From the NCBI GenBank assembly GCA_966212235.1, contig CBIHPP010000019.1, forward strand, positions 62,001 through 126,000: DNA of 64,000 nucleotides, written 5' to 3'. Under the pieces are notes generated by a model that was given only the letters and a program-made list of their open reading frames with translations, did no database searches and had not been told where the DNA came from. The DNA comes from Niastella sp966212235 (lineage in GTDB: Bacteria; Bacteroidota; Bacteroidia; Chitinophagales; Chitinophagaceae). The first letter of the stretch is position 1; each line of letters opens with the position of its first letter. Below are positions 43,715 through 53,075 of the stretch, one piece after another. Both the position numbers and the translations under genes were made by a program.

Positions 43715-45442
43715 ATGCCAGCGCCTTTACTTCAAATAAATAACCTGCAGGTTGACTTTGTCACTGAGATCGGAACTACAACAGCGGTGTCAGGGATTTC
43801 GCTCACCGTTGATCGTGGGGAGATCGTGGCTATTGTAGGCGAGTCGGGGTCAGGGAAATCGGTGACGTCTTTATCCATCCTGCAATTATTACCCAAACCG
43901 CCGGCAAGGTATACGACTGGTGACATTTTGTTTTCGGTCGATGGAAATGAACCAGTGAATTTATTGACGCAAACGCCGGAACAAATGCGTAGCATTCGCG
44001 GTCATAAGATCGCGATGATCTTCCAGGAACCCATGAGTTCTTTAAACCCCGTATTTACCTGCGGGCACCAGGTGCAGGAAGCATTGCGATTGCATTTGAA
44101 GATATCTAAAAAAGAAGCCAGGCAAAAAACGATCGATCTGTTCAAGCAGGTGAAATTGCCCAATCCGGATCAATTGTTTCGCCGTTATCCGCATCAATTG
44201 AGTGGCGGCCAAAAGCAACGGGTGATGATCGCCATGGCCATGAGCTGTGAACCATCTTTGCTGATATGCGATGAGCCTACCACGGCACTGGATGTTACTG
44301 TACAAAAAACCATTCTGCAGCTGATAAAGGAATTGCAGCAAACCCAGCAGATGGGCGTTATTTTTATCACGCACGATCTGGGGGTGGTGGCTGAAGTGGC
44401 CGACCGCGCCGTTGTTATGTATAGGGGAGAGATCGTTGAATCGGGAAGGGTAGCGGATCTTTTCAGCAACCCGCAACATCCTTATACAAAAGGTTTACTG
44501 GCCTGTAGACCCGTATTGCATCCTAAAGGAGAACGACTACCTATTGTAAGCGATTTCCTGGAAAATAACCGGCCGTTTGACCCGGTCCGTTATGCGCAAC
44601 CAGCCGAACAACCGCCTGTTGTAAAAGAACCCGATACAACCGTCAGGCAACCGTTTATACAGGTATCGCGCCTGAATGTGTGGTTCCCGTCAAAAACAAG
44701 TTTATTAGGCAAGCCGTTGGAATATATAAAGGCGGTCGATAATCTCCGGTTTGAGATCTATAAAGGAGAAACACTTGGTCTGGTAGGTGAATCGGGTTGC
44801 GGTAAAACCACGCTTGGCCGTACTTTGCTGGGACTTATTCAACCTACTTCCGGCTCGGTGTATTATGATGGTGTCGATTTGGCAAAGGTTGATGTGCAGT
44901 CCATGAAAGAAATGCGAAAGGATATCCAGATCATTTTCCAGGACCCGTATTCTTCATTAAATCCGCGATTAACCATTGGGGCGGCTATTGCAGAACCCCT
45001 GAAAGTTCACAATATCGTTTCCGGCAGTATGCAACGGAAAGACAGGGTAGTGGAGCTGCTGGAGAAAGTAAATTTGAAAGCGGAACACTTTCATCGCTAC
45101 CCGCATGAATTTTCAGGTGGCCAGCGGCAACGGATCGTTATTGCCCGGGCGCTGGCGTTGAACCCATCGTTTATTGTTTGTGATGAATCGGTGTCTGCAT
45201 TGGATGTTAGCGTACAGGCGCAGGTGTTAAACCTGTTGAACGACCTGAAAGCGGAAATGGGTTTTACCATTGTTTTTATATCGCATGATCTGTCGGTGGT
45301 GCGATATATCAGTGATCGCATTATGGTAATGAACAAAGGAAAGATCGAAGAGATCGGCGATGCGGAGCAGGTATACTTTCATCCGCAGAAAGAATATACG
45401 AAGCAGTTGATTGCTTCTATTCCAAAAGGGGTGATCAATTGA
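43715..45442 (+). CDS. Fused oligopeptide ABC transporter ATPase (DppD-DppF/YejF type)
   Basis: A 575-residue protein with two complete ABC ATPase domains in one chain. Domain 1: Walker A GESGSGKS (about 43-50), Q-loop MIFQEPMSSLNPVF, signature LSGGQKQR, Walker B LLICDEPTTALD. Domain 2 from about 310: GESGCGKT, IIFQDPYSSLNPR, FSGGQRQR, FIVCDESVSALD. The VSALD and SSLNP forms and the oligopeptide-type C-terminal extension after domain 1 (HPYTKGLLACRP) mark the di/oligopeptide or nickel transporter class. No permease or binding protein genes are adjacent, so the membrane partners must be encoded elsewhere. Confidence 0.94.
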   Translation: MPAPLLQINNLQVDFVTEIGTTTAVSGISLTVDRGEIVAIVGESGSGKSVTSLSILQLLPKPPARYTTGDILFSVDGNEPVNLLTQTPEQMRSIRGHKIAMIFQEPMSSLNPVFTCGHQVQEALRLHLKISKKEARQKTIDLFKQVKLPNPDQLFRRYPHQLSGGQKQRVMIAMAMSCEPSLLICDEPTTALDVTVQKTILQLIKELQQTQQMGVIFITHDLGVVAEVADRAVVMYRGEIVESGRVADLFSNPQHPYTKGLLACRPVLHPKGERLPIVSDFLENNRPFDPVRYAQPAEQPPVVKEPDTTVRQPFIQVSRLNVWFPSKTSLLGKPLEYIKAVDNLRFEIYKGETLGLVGESGCGKTTLGRTLLGLIQPTSGSVYYDGVDLAKVDVQSMKEMRKDIQIIFQDPYSSLNPRLTIGAAIAEPLKVHNIVSGSMQRKDRVVELLEKVNLKAEHFHRYPHEFSGGQRQRIVIARALALNPSFIVCDESVSALDVSVQAQVLNLLNDLKAEMGFTIVFISHDLSVVRYISDRIMVMNKGKIEEIGDAEQVYFHPQKEYTKQLIASIPKGVIN

Positions 45443-45452
45443 TCGCTGATCA

Positions 45453-45995
45453 TTACATACAACTATCCCTAAGCATTTTCAAATACACTTCTCCCTTTTC
45501 TCTGGCGAATTGAATATTCTGTTCAGGAATGGCTTCAGCATTGCCATAAAACTGAACAGCCTTGTGAATGTCATCTTCCCGTAACAAATGCAGCATGGGG
45601 TATATTGACCGGTTGGTGTAATTGGCCGGGTCATCGGGTGAGGAATTGTCGAACTGGTAAAACGGATGAAAGCTGGCTAACTGGTAAATGCCTTCATATC
45701 CTTTCTGCTGCAGCAGCTTTTCGGCAAATGCAACCAATTGCAGGTAGGTATCAAATTCCTGGAAAGCATTAGGGAAAATAATTAATGTAGTGGCAATGGA
45801 CTTGTCCTTATCCAGTCGCTTGCATTCTTTGAGTAATGTCTCCCTGGCATCTGTACGTGTAGTGCCCTGCTCCACGTGGTAATGAATAGTATTGTTTTTA
45901 AACTCCCGGTTGGCAAACGGACAGAAGTTTAAACCTATTACAACTTTTTGTATCCAGCTCTTTGTTTGGGTGATAACCGTTTGCTCATCTATCAT
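45453..45995 (-). CDS. DUF1415 family protein
   Basis: A 180-residue cytoplasmic protein of the DUF1415 family. Hallmarks are the N-terminal VVIGLNFCPFA and the later YQLASFHPFYQFDNSSPDDPANYTNRSIYPMLHLLRE. The conserved Cys, His and Asp residues hint at an enzymatic or metal-binding role, but no function is established. It is convergent with the ABC ATPase gene with only 10 nt between the stops, so no separate terminator fits in the gap. Confidence 0.88.
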   Translation of the reverse strand: MIDEQTVITQTKSWIQKVVIGLNFCPFANREFKNNTIHYHVEQGTTRTDARETLLKECKRLDKDKSIATTLIIFPNAFQEFDTYLQLVAFAEKLLQQKGYEGIYQLASFHPFYQFDNSSPDDPANYTNRSIYPMLHLLREDDIHKAVQFYGNAEAIPEQNIQFAREKGEVYLKMLRDSCM

Positions 45996-46108
45996 TGGGT
46001 AAAGGTAGGGATAAGTTGGTTAGTTGATGAGTTGACAAGTTAACAGGTTTTGAGAAACTCAATGTATGGTTTGCAACTTTAGTTAAGAAGCCTTATTTTT
46101 CGACAAGT

Positions 46109-46534
46109 ATGAAAAAGATAATATTAGTAATTCTGTTATTGCCTCTTTTTTCGTTTTTCTGTATAAGTAGAAAAGTCCAGAAAAGTTTTATAGAAGTACA
46201 AAATAAGTTACGGGTAAGTGTATATTGTTTTCCCAAAACACCATTTCCTGGTTCTGATGAGAATTACCTTAATAAAAAGTTTATTTCAGATAATGGTGGA
46301 CCTTATAGGATAAAAGCAAGAAGAAAGAAGCGGTTGTTTTATCAGAATTTTTGTGTTAGGGACGTTTGGTATAGGGCAGGCCTAAAAGACACATTACATA
46401 TATGGGTTGTAGATGAAAAAGTATATAAAGATAACAGCTGGGGTTACATAGATAGTAATAATCTTATCTTAAGAAAGTTGGCATATACCTATGACGATAT
46501 CATTAATAACGGCTGTAAGATAATAGTAAAATGA
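46109..46534 (+). CDS. Small exported protein of unknown function
   Basis: Not recognised. The 141-residue product starts with a hydrophobic export signal (MKKIILVILLLPLFSFFCIS), possibly a lipoprotein with Cys18, followed by a basic, Tyr/Phe/Asn-rich mature part (RIKARRKKRLFYQNFC). It is clearly AT-rich compared with its surroundings, like the orphan at 43130. A TATTTTTC about 10 nt before the ATG, one mismatch from TAnnTTTG, may be its -7 element. It ends at a bidirectional terminator shared with the TraB-like gene. Confidence 0.6.
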   Translation: MKKIILVILLLPLFSFFCISRKVQKSFIEVQNKLRVSVYCFPKTPFPGSDENYLNKKFISDNGGPYRIKARRKKRLFYQNFCVRDVWYRAGLKDTLHIWVVDEKVYKDNSWGYIDSNNLILRKLAYTYDDIINNGCKIIVK

Positions 46535-46539
46535 AATAT

Positions 46540-46573
46540 AACACAAAAGCCCGGCCAGCCGAGCTTTTGTGTT
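46540..46573. terminator. Bidirectional terminator
   Basis: Arms aacacaaaagc and gcttttgtgtt form a perfect 11-bp stem, with an inner G/C-rich loop, between convergent genes. Confidence 0.85.
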
Positions 46574-46595
46574 AGTGGGTTTGTAGAAAAATCAA

Positions 46596-49500
46596 CTAAT
46601 CCCTGTACCGCTGACTCTTCACCATCTCCGATAAATAATTCCTGTACATACTGTAGGAGCGGGCGTCATAAAATACCGAAGCGCTGCTGCGGTGTGCATA
46701 CAACATTTCCTTCAGCATTTTCTGCAATTGTTCTTTTAGCGGTTTGTCGTTGTCCAACTTGCGATCTTCTTCCACCGAGGTAAAATCATCATTTTTCATA
46801 TCTACCTCATCCGCCTTTTCGGGTTGCATACCTGCAGAAGCTACCTGCCAGGTGATGTCATCGCGCATGCGTTTGTATTTAAAAAAGTATACATACCCTT
46901 TCTTTTTTTCATAAGTCACCGGCAGTTTGTCGAGGAAGATCAGGGTATCTATTTTGTCGAAATTGCTAAGGGACTTTGTGATCAGGCTTCTCGACATGTC
47001 CAGTTGATTTTTGTATTGCCGCGGAAACCTGCTTGTCTTTTTTATGCCTTCGAGGTCCGTATATAATTCACTGCGGTATTCATCTAACTGCGCATATTTT
47101 GTAAACAATGAATCGGGTACTATATAATTGTTCCTTAACAACAGGATGAACGTATTATACAACAGGCGCCGGTCCTGGGTGGTTTGTAATTGTTCGAAGA
47201 AGGCCTTTACGCCGGGATTTTTATTGTAGAAGGGTTGCAGCAATATCGCATACCGGTCCAGCTCGGTATTGCCGGCATCAGATACAGCGTCTTCATCGTC
47301 GTCGTATCCCGGAAATATGGATGCTGGCGCCTCCTTACGGACGGCCTTTTCCATTTTTATCTTATTCTCTTTAGCCAGTTGTTTTTTCAATAGTTGTTTG
47401 GCTTCCAGATAGATCTTTGGAAAACTGGTTTCATAGTCTGCCGCTTTTAAATAACCGCTGTCGACCATCGTGACCAGTAAATTCATGACATCGTTGCGGT
47501 AGTCATCGATATTCATCAGCTGCAATATGTCCGGGAAAATAACCCTAGTAAGCGACAGGGTATCGAACAACGGCGACCAGCGGCCGTAGTACGCATTCTT
47601 ATTTCCTGATTTTACTACCGTGGTGGCATAATCTATTGTCAACGCCGGCATTCTAAGTCCCCTGGTATAAGTGACATCTTCATCCATGATCGGTGGTTCC
47701 TGCAACACCAGGTCTTTAAATGCCCCGAAGGCAGCTTTGGTTCGCTGGTTCAGCAATGCATTTAAAATGGCCGATTGCCAATCGGCGGTATCTTTCACTT
47801 TCCAATACAGCTTTTGCAGGTAGGGGGTAATGGTTGAATCTTTCAACCGGCCCAGATTTTCAATAAAATATTTCTTTAAAACCAGGTAATCTTTCATCTT
47901 CCAGTTCAGCGAGTCGATGGCTGTTTTGAGCAGGGAAACATCCAATGAATCAAAAGCTACCACGTATAAAGACTTGCGCGCTTTTCTGACAGCTATAGAA
48001 TCCTTGCTGAACAGGTCTTTCATGAACCGGGCCGATTTTCGGGCAAACAGCGATTCACCTTTAAGGGTATCTACCGGTTTAAAACTGTTGAAGAAGCTGG
48101 TCAATAAAGCGCTTCGCTTACTAAGCGTATCGGTTAATGTTGAAATGCTGAAGAAATGTCCGTTCAGGTAAAACAGTCTGGCAATTATCAGGCGGCTGCT
48201 GTTGGTATCTGTTAACTGAATATCGCGGCAATGCATGCCATTGGGCAGCGTGTATTGTTTGTTTTGCTTTAGAATAAACGTACTGTCGGCAAACCAGGTG
48301 GTTACCGTTGCATTTTTCCATAGGGTAGCACTGTCGCTTTTATAGCTGTATTGCGGTACTTTAAAATGCATCACCAATATTTTTTCACCAATGGTATCGT
48401 TGCCTATCAGCCGGGTGCCAAAGGAGGGGAAATTATAATCGTCGATGTCGTCATCTGCTGCGCCCGTTGACAATTGCAGCAATTCTTCCATGCCCGGGGA
48501 TCCATTTTTTTTATTGGCCTCTGCATACACCGGCGAGGTAACGGTTATGTTCAGGGTGGTGTCAGTGCGTGCTGTGGCCGCAGGATAAATAAATGGCGCA
48601 ATGGCAAAGGATTGCAGGAAGCGCTGCACACCCGGGTTGTCGTTTTTGTAATTTGCTATTACGGCATAATAGATCGGTCCCTGTATCACATACTTTACAC
48701 TGCTGAAGCTGCCATCTTTGTGCTTGTATTTGCTTTCCAGGCCAGGATAGCCATTCAACGAGATAAAACGGCGGTTAAGTTGTTTATCGATAAAATCAGA
48801 ATAGCCATAACTTTCGTCCATCAGGTTCAGTTCAAAACTATCTTCTTCGATAAAGGAATAATTATGCAGGTTGGCTTTCATTATAAGATAGCTGTTTCCT
48901 GTTGAGGCATCCCGGGCGGCATATTCCAGCCGGTCGGTGCCAAAGCCATTATCTTTCAGCAGGGAAGGGGTGTGCGGCAGTTGCACGGTGAAACCACCGG
49001 TAAGTGGTTGCCAGGTTTGCCAGCCTGCGGTGGAATATTCTTTCAGGCGGATGGAGCTAAAGAATTCCTGCGCCTCATTGCCGGTATTAATATATTCCCC
49101 GTTGCCGCTCATTTTAAACAGGATGATCTCGAAGGGTGTAACAAATACCTGGTAGTGCTGGTAATCGCCGCGGCGGGTGCGGTTTACAACATCGAGGCCC
49201 TTATAGCCGTTTTTCGTAATGGCTGTTTTCTTTAAGATTTTACCAGGAATATTTTCATACAGCAGGCTGTCTATTTTTTTTAATACCTGTTCACTGCCAT
49301 GTCCCCACGAGAGGCTGTTGGTCTTTACACGGGTCACCATATAATAGGCGCCGTTCACCATATCAGCGTATTGCACTACGTCCATGCCGTTCCAATCGGT
49401 AAAGCGATAGAATTTCTTTCCTGGAATGGAAACGGTGTAAAAGCCATCGTCGCCGGTTTGCGTTGTGAATGGATTATTGATGCGGATCCTGTCAACGGTT

Positions 49501-50489
49501 TCTTTTTGGTGGCTGTTGCGGTCGTCCATCCGCACGGGGCGCATGGAATAGCCCTTTTGCCGCAACAATTCAATGACGCCCCGTTTGCCAGGTAAATGGG
49601 CGGCACCCACGCCAACGAACAGCGACATTTTTTTTATGATGGAGTCTATGGAATTGGCCTGGATCTCGTTGCGTTTGTATAAGAATTTTTCCTGGAAGGC
49701 GTCGGAGAAAACAGTCATGCTTTCCAGTGAATCAAGCAAGTCAAGGTCGCCCTTGCGGTAGGCGTCTTCTACCTTTTTGGGATTGGTCATCATGCCTTCG
49801 TAGTCGTAGCTTCTTCTCTTTTTATGCTGATCGCGCAGCATGGCCTTGTATGCTTCCATCACCAGTTTTTCACTTTCCTGGAAGTTCTCAACACCGCCCA
49901 CCCGCTTGCCCAGTTTTTTACCGGTTTGAAAAATATACATGTCAAGGAAGGTATCTTCTTCAAAGTCTTCTGCCTGCCGGCCATAAGTGCGGTACAACAT
50001 GCCATTGATCATAGATGGTTCAACGGCCAGTGCGGCTTTTATGGTTTCTTCATAGCGATCTATCGCAAAGGAGGTAATACGCATATGGTCCGATGGCCAT
50101 TCCCACCGGTTGGCATACATGTTCAGTAAGCTGTTGCCACTACGGCGTCCCCTGAAAAAAACAGATTGACTGTAATCATCCTGCCAGCTTTCGGGATTGG
50201 TTTCCAGGGCCACTACATCGGCACTTTTAATGGCTGTGTAAAACGAATCGCCCAGGTGAAATGCCAGTTTATCGCTTACGTGCATAGTGCCAAAGAGATA
50301 AGAAGGCTTTTTAAGCCCGTTGCCACTGATCTCCCATAACAGGCTGGGATATTTTTTAGAAGCCGGCCTGGCAATGACCTGGGCCGGATGCTGTGGAGCT
50401 ACTTTGGGTTTATGGGCTGGCAGTTGTGCCCTGGATGGCCTATCAATCGCTAAAAGCAGGACAAGCAGCAAGGGGATAAATTTTCTCAT
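46596..50489 (-). CDS. Very large TraB/GumN-domain exported protein
   Basis: A 1297-residue protein with signal peptide (LLLVLLLAIDRPSRA|Q). Residues ~46-325 form a TraB/GumN domain: SYLFGTMHVSDKLAFHL near the start, DVVALETNPESW, and the closing FVGVGAAHLPGKRGVIELLRQKGY. Classical TraB/GumN proteins are only about 300 residues, so some 950 extra residues follow. These include three similar beta units, each ending in a FFxSF-like signature (FFSSIRL near 480, FLQSFAI near 623, FFNSFKP near 800), then an alpha-helical region with HEAT-like helices. The TraB fold is related to Tiki-type metalloproteases, so the N-terminus may be a protease; the rest is uncharacterised to my knowledge. It appears monocistronic. 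Confidence 0.78.
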   Translation of the reverse strand: MRKFIPLLLVLLLAIDRPSRAQLPAHKPKVAPQHPAQVIARPASKKYPSLLWEISGNGLKKPSYLFGTMHVSDKLAFHLGDSFYTAIKSADVVALETNPESWQDDYSQSVFFRGRRSGNSLLNMYANRWEWPSDHMRITSFAIDRYEETIKAALAVEPSMINGMLYRTYGRQAEDFEEDTFLDMYIFQTGKKLGKRVGGVENFQESEKLVMEAYKAMLRDQHKKRRSYDYEGMMTNPKKVEDAYRKGDLDLLDSLESMTVFSDAFQEKFLYKRNEIQANSIDSIIKKMSLFVGVGAAHLPGKRGVIELLRQKGYSMRPVRMDDRNSHQKETVDRIRINNPFTTQTGDDGFYTVSIPGKKFYRFTDWNGMDVVQYADMVNGAYYMVTRVKTNSLSWGHGSEQVLKKIDSLLYENIPGKILKKTAITKNGYKGLDVVNRTRRGDYQHYQVFVTPFEIILFKMSGNGEYINTGNEAQEFFSSIRLKEYSTAGWQTWQPLTGGFTVQLPHTPSLLKDNGFGTDRLEYAARDASTGNSYLIMKANLHNYSFIEEDSFELNLMDESYGYSDFIDKQLNRRFISLNGYPGLESKYKHKDGSFSSVKYVIQGPIYYAVIANYKNDNPGVQRFLQSFAIAPFIYPAATARTDTTLNITVTSPVYAEANKKNGSPGMEELLQLSTGAADDDIDDYNFPSFGTRLIGNDTIGEKILVMHFKVPQYSYKSDSATLWKNATVTTWFADSTFILKQNKQYTLPNGMHCRDIQLTDTNSSRLIIARLFYLNGHFFSISTLTDTLSKRSALLTSFFNSFKPVDTLKGESLFARKSARFMKDLFSKDSIAVRKARKSLYVVAFDSLDVSLLKTAIDSLNWKMKDYLVLKKYFIENLGRLKDSTITPYLQKLYWKVKDTADWQSAILNALLNQRTKAAFGAFKDLVLQEPPIMDEDVTYTRGLRMPALTIDYATTVVKSGNKNAYYGRWSPLFDTLSLTRVIFPDILQLMNIDDYRNDVMNLLVTMVDSGYLKAADYETSFPKIYLEAKQLLKKQLAKENKIKMEKAVRKEAPASIFPGYDDDEDAVSDAGNTELDRYAILLQPFYNKNPGVKAFFEQLQTTQDRRLLYNTFILLLRNNYIVPDSLFTKYAQLDEYRSELYTDLEGIKKTSRFPRQYKNQLDMSRSLITKSLSNFDKIDTLIFLDKLPVTYEKKKGYVYFFKYKRMRDDITWQVASAGMQPEKADEVDMKNDDFTSVEEDRKLDNDKPLKEQLQKMLKEMLYAHRSSASVFYDARSYSMYRNYLSEMVKSQRYRD

Positions 50490-50854
50490 ACAAGTTCAAT
50501 AATTAATGACCCGTGACTATTAATCTGATACCTGGCTTACTGTGCAAATGCGTCGAGATGAAGTCTTATTTGTACCTACACTTTCCCTTCTATAAATTTC
50601 GTAATAATATACCAAAACTGGGGTGGAGGATTTAAGGTATTTCCTGTAGCCGGCGACAATTCTATCATATTACCGATTTTTAAATTTGGAACCGGCACTT
50701 TTTTTATATACCTTCGCCCGCTCGAATTTTAGCCTTACATGATATCAAACCTGGTGCCGTAAGACCTCGTTTGTATCGGAAGATACCCGATGTACCCTGA
50801 GCTTACTCCTCCCTTGTTGAATCATGTGGCTTTTAAAAACAGTTAAAAATACAC
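50490..50854. other. Divergent spacer with the queA promoter and a long leader
   Basis: It holds a well-formed promoter at 50686-50716 and then about 130 nt of leader before queA. I looked for a preQ1-type riboswitch and found no match. No gene is visible. Confidence 0.5.
50686..50716 (+). promoter_or_regulatory. Bacteroidota promoter of queA
   Basis: TTTG at 50686-50689, a 19-nt spacer and TACCTTCG at 50709-50716 (one mismatch to TAnnTTTG) make the best -33/-7 pair in the window. Transcription would begin near 50722. Confidence 0.65.
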
Positions 50855-51904
50855 ATGAAACTTTCACAGTTCCGGTTCGATTTACCACTTAACCTTATTG
50901 CCCAACACCCTACAAAAAGACGTGAAGATGCGCGTTTAATGGTAGTGCATCGCCAAACTGGCCAGATAGAGAACAAACATTTCCGCGACATCATGGACTA
51001 TTTTGATGACAAGGATGTGTTCGTAGTGAATAACACAAAGGTGTTCCCGGCCCGCATGTATGGCCGGAAAGAAAAAACGGGAGCGAAAATTGAGGTTTTT
51101 CTGTTGCGTGAATTAAATAAACCCAACCGGCTGTGGGATGTGATCGTGGATCCGGCCCGTAAAATTCGTGTTGGTAATAAACTGTACTTTGGCGAGAACG
51201 ATGAACTGATCGCTGAAGTAATAGATAATACCACTTCGCGCGGAAGAACCATTCGCTTTTTGTGGGATGGCACTGATGAGGAGTTCCGCAATATGCTGGA
51301 ATTTCTGGGTGAAACGCCTTTGCCCAAGTATATCAAACGCAAACCGGAAGCAGAGGATAAAGAACGCTATCAAACCGTTTATGCAAAGCATGAAGGTGCG
51401 GTAGCAGCGCCCACTGCCGGTTTACACTTCAGTATTGAGCTTATCAAGCGCCTGGAAATTAAAGGCGTTCGTTTTGCCGAAGTAACCCTGCACACCGGCC
51501 TTGGTACTTTTAGACCCATTGAAGTGGAAGATCTGAGCAAACACAAGATGGATGCCGAGTATTACAAAATTGAGGAACTGTCCTGTAAGATCGTGAATAA
51601 AGCTATCCAGGGCAATAATCGTATCTGTTCCATCGGTACAACCACGATGAGGGCCATTGAAAGCTCCTATACAGCAGAAAAACTGTTGAAGCCGTCTGAA
51701 GGCTGGACCAACATTTTTATACACCCACCTTACCAGTTCAATATTGCCGATTCACTGGTTACCAATCTGCACCTGCCTAAAACCAGTCTGCTGATCATGA
51801 CTTGTGCTTTTGCGGGTTACGACCTGGCTATGGAGGCGTATAAAAAAGCCATCAAAGACAAATACCGTTTCTTCAGCTATGGAGATGCGATGCTGGTTAT
51901 CTAA
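50855..51904 (+). CDS. queA: tRNA preQ1(34) S-adenosylmethionine ribosyltransferase-isomerase
   Basis: QueA transfers the ribosyl moiety of SAM to 7-aminomethyl-7-deazaguanine at tRNA position 34, giving epoxyqueuosine. The 349-residue protein is full length, with RFDLPLNLIAQHPTKRREDARLMV at the start, DVFVVNNTKVFPARMYGRK, GAVAAPTAGLHFS, EVTLHTGLGTFRPIEVED and the C-terminal TNLHLPKTSLLIMTCAFAGYDLAMEAYKKA. It is a single gene with its own promoter and a terminator at 51958-51995. The PTPS paralogs near 12-13 kb are not linked to it. Confidence 0.97.
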   Translation: MKLSQFRFDLPLNLIAQHPTKRREDARLMVVHRQTGQIENKHFRDIMDYFDDKDVFVVNNTKVFPARMYGRKEKTGAKIEVFLLRELNKPNRLWDVIVDPARKIRVGNKLYFGENDELIAEVIDNTTSRGRTIRFLWDGTDEEFRNMLEFLGETPLPKYIKRKPEAEDKERYQTVYAKHEGAVAAPTAGLHFSIELIKRLEIKGVRFAEVTLHTGLGTFRPIEVEDLSKHKMDAEYYKIEELSCKIVNKAIQGNNRICSIGTTTMRAIESSYTAEKLLKPSEGWTNIFIHPPYQFNIADSLVTNLHLPKTSLLIMTCAFAGYDLAMEAYKKAIKDKYRFFSYGDAMLVI

Positions 51905-51906
51905 GT

Positions 51907-51935
51907 GAATGGTCAATGGTCAATGGTCAAAAAAG
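51907..51935. repeat. Word repeat aatggtc
   Basis: Three direct copies of the 7-nt word aatggtc directly follow the queA stop codon. Confidence 0.6.
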
Positions 51936-51957
51936 TCGCTTAACTTTTTAGCATAAT

Positions 51958-51995
51958 AAAAGCCGGTAACATCTTTATGAGGTTGCCGGCTTTTT
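51958..51995. terminator. Terminator repeat, copy 1
   Basis: Arms aaaagccggtaac and gttgccggctttt (one G-U) with loop atctttatgag, between convergent queA and a lipoprotein gene. Nearly the same hairpin recurs at 54047-54083 and 60159-60197. Confidence 0.85.
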
Positions 51996-52004
51996 CATTT
52001 ATGG

Positions 52005-52430
52005 TCATCGTTTAAACTTACAGGTATACGTGCGGCCGCCGCTGTATATAAATGCCTTGAAGCGATTGGTGCCGGTAAACTGTAAATCATCAAAATACTC
52101 CGACAATACATCCTGGGTGCTAAAATTGATCACGGTTACAAACAGGCTTTGAACCTGGTTATCCTGTTGCCGGTCGTGCCTGATGTCCCAACTGCCTTCG
52201 TATATTTCTCCTGTGTTGGTTGTATAGGTGGCCTGGCCTCCTGGCTCAAAGGTAAACCGGCCACTGGTGAATGCCGGGTTATACCGGCTGCCGATACCAA
52301 AGTTATTTACATCATATAATTCCCAGGTGCCGCCGGTGATGCGTTTGTCGTATGATTTTAGAAAGTCCTTGCTGCAGGCAGCGATGAACAGTAAGAGCGC
52401 AGGGATGAGAACAAAGTAGATCTTTTTCAT
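52005..52430 (-). CDS. Small lipocalin-like lipoprotein (copy 1)
   Basis: A 141-residue lipoprotein (MKKIYFVLIPALLLFIAAC, Cys19). The mature part has GGTWELYDVN, FTFEPGGQATYTTNTGEIYEGSWDI and a C-terminal AFIYSGGRTYTCKFKR, a small beta-barrel pattern like lipocalin-type domains of Bacteroidota. The next gene upstream on the same strand is a paralog of similar layout. Function unknown. Confidence 0.75.
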   Translation of the reverse strand: MKKIYFVLIPALLLFIAACSKDFLKSYDKRITGGTWELYDVNNFGIGSRYNPAFTSGRFTFEPGGQATYTTNTGEIYEGSWDIRHDRQQDNQVQSLFVTVINFSTQDVLSEYFDDLQFTGTNRFKAFIYSGGRTYTCKFKR

Positions 52431-52486
52431 ATTTCAAGGTTTTTGGTGTTTACATTACGATGCATGGAACAGAAACGTTTATAGGG

Positions 52487-52888
52487 TCAGCGTTTGAACC
52501 AAAATGTGTATTTGTCGGAAATATTGATAATATATGCCTCGAAATGGTCGGTATTTGTAAAAAGCATATCATCGAAAAACTCGAATCTTGTATTCGGGAT
52601 AGGGTCTTCTACCGAAATGTACAGGGTTGTTCTTTTTGTATCCTCGTGGTAAGTGCGGTTCCAACTGCCATCATATATGTTTCCCCTCATGTCTTTGTAT
52701 TCAAGCCGCCCCCCGGACTTAAAAGTAAAATACCCGTTCACAAATGTGGGATTGATATAGCCGGTAGTTTCCGCTTTATATAGTTCCCAGGTGCCGCTAA
52801 TAAGATTGTCGTTATTCGTATTGTCTTTTTTGCAAGCAGTGAGGAGGAAAAAAAGTGAGGGAATGAAAGCAAAGTAAATTTTTTTCAT
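52487..52888 (-). CDS. Small lipocalin-like lipoprotein (copy 2)
   Basis: A 133-residue lipoprotein (MKKIYFAFIPSLFFLLTAC, Cys19) paralogous to the following gene: same signal peptide style, SGTWELYKAE, YFTFKSGGRLEYKDMRGNIYDGSWN, FEFFDDMLFTNTDHFEAYI and the same FKR ending. The pair is 56 nt apart and probably one transcript. Function unknown. Confidence 0.75.
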   Translation of the reverse strand: MKKIYFAFIPSLFFLLTACKKDNTNNDNLISGTWELYKAETTGYINPTFVNGYFTFKSGGRLEYKDMRGNIYDGSWNRTYHEDTKRTTLYISVEDPIPNTRFEFFDDMLFTNTDHFEAYIINISDKYTFWFKR

Positions 52889-53050
52889 ATTATAGGTTTT
52901 TGGTGTTTTACCAAAGGTGGTTCACTTGCGGGGGATAGTAAAGGGGCGGTATGGGCATTTAACTTAATATTCAGCCAAAAATCACTGTGGCAATTGGGCC
53001 GGGAATCTGATTAGTCTAAAAGAATGGCTGTTATTTTTAATGCAAACAAG

Positions 53051-53058
53051 TAAATTTG
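53051..53058 (+). promoter_or_regulatory. -7 element of the esterase gene
   Basis: TAAATTTG matches TAnnTTTG exactly, 17 nt before the ATG at 53076. Confidence 0.5.
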
Positions 53059-53075
53059 GTTATAAGTAGCCATGT

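Noticed and set aside
50722..50854. preQ1 riboswitch in the queA leader
   Set aside because: I could not find the short H-type pseudoknot pattern of the known preQ1 classes; only the long leader is reported.
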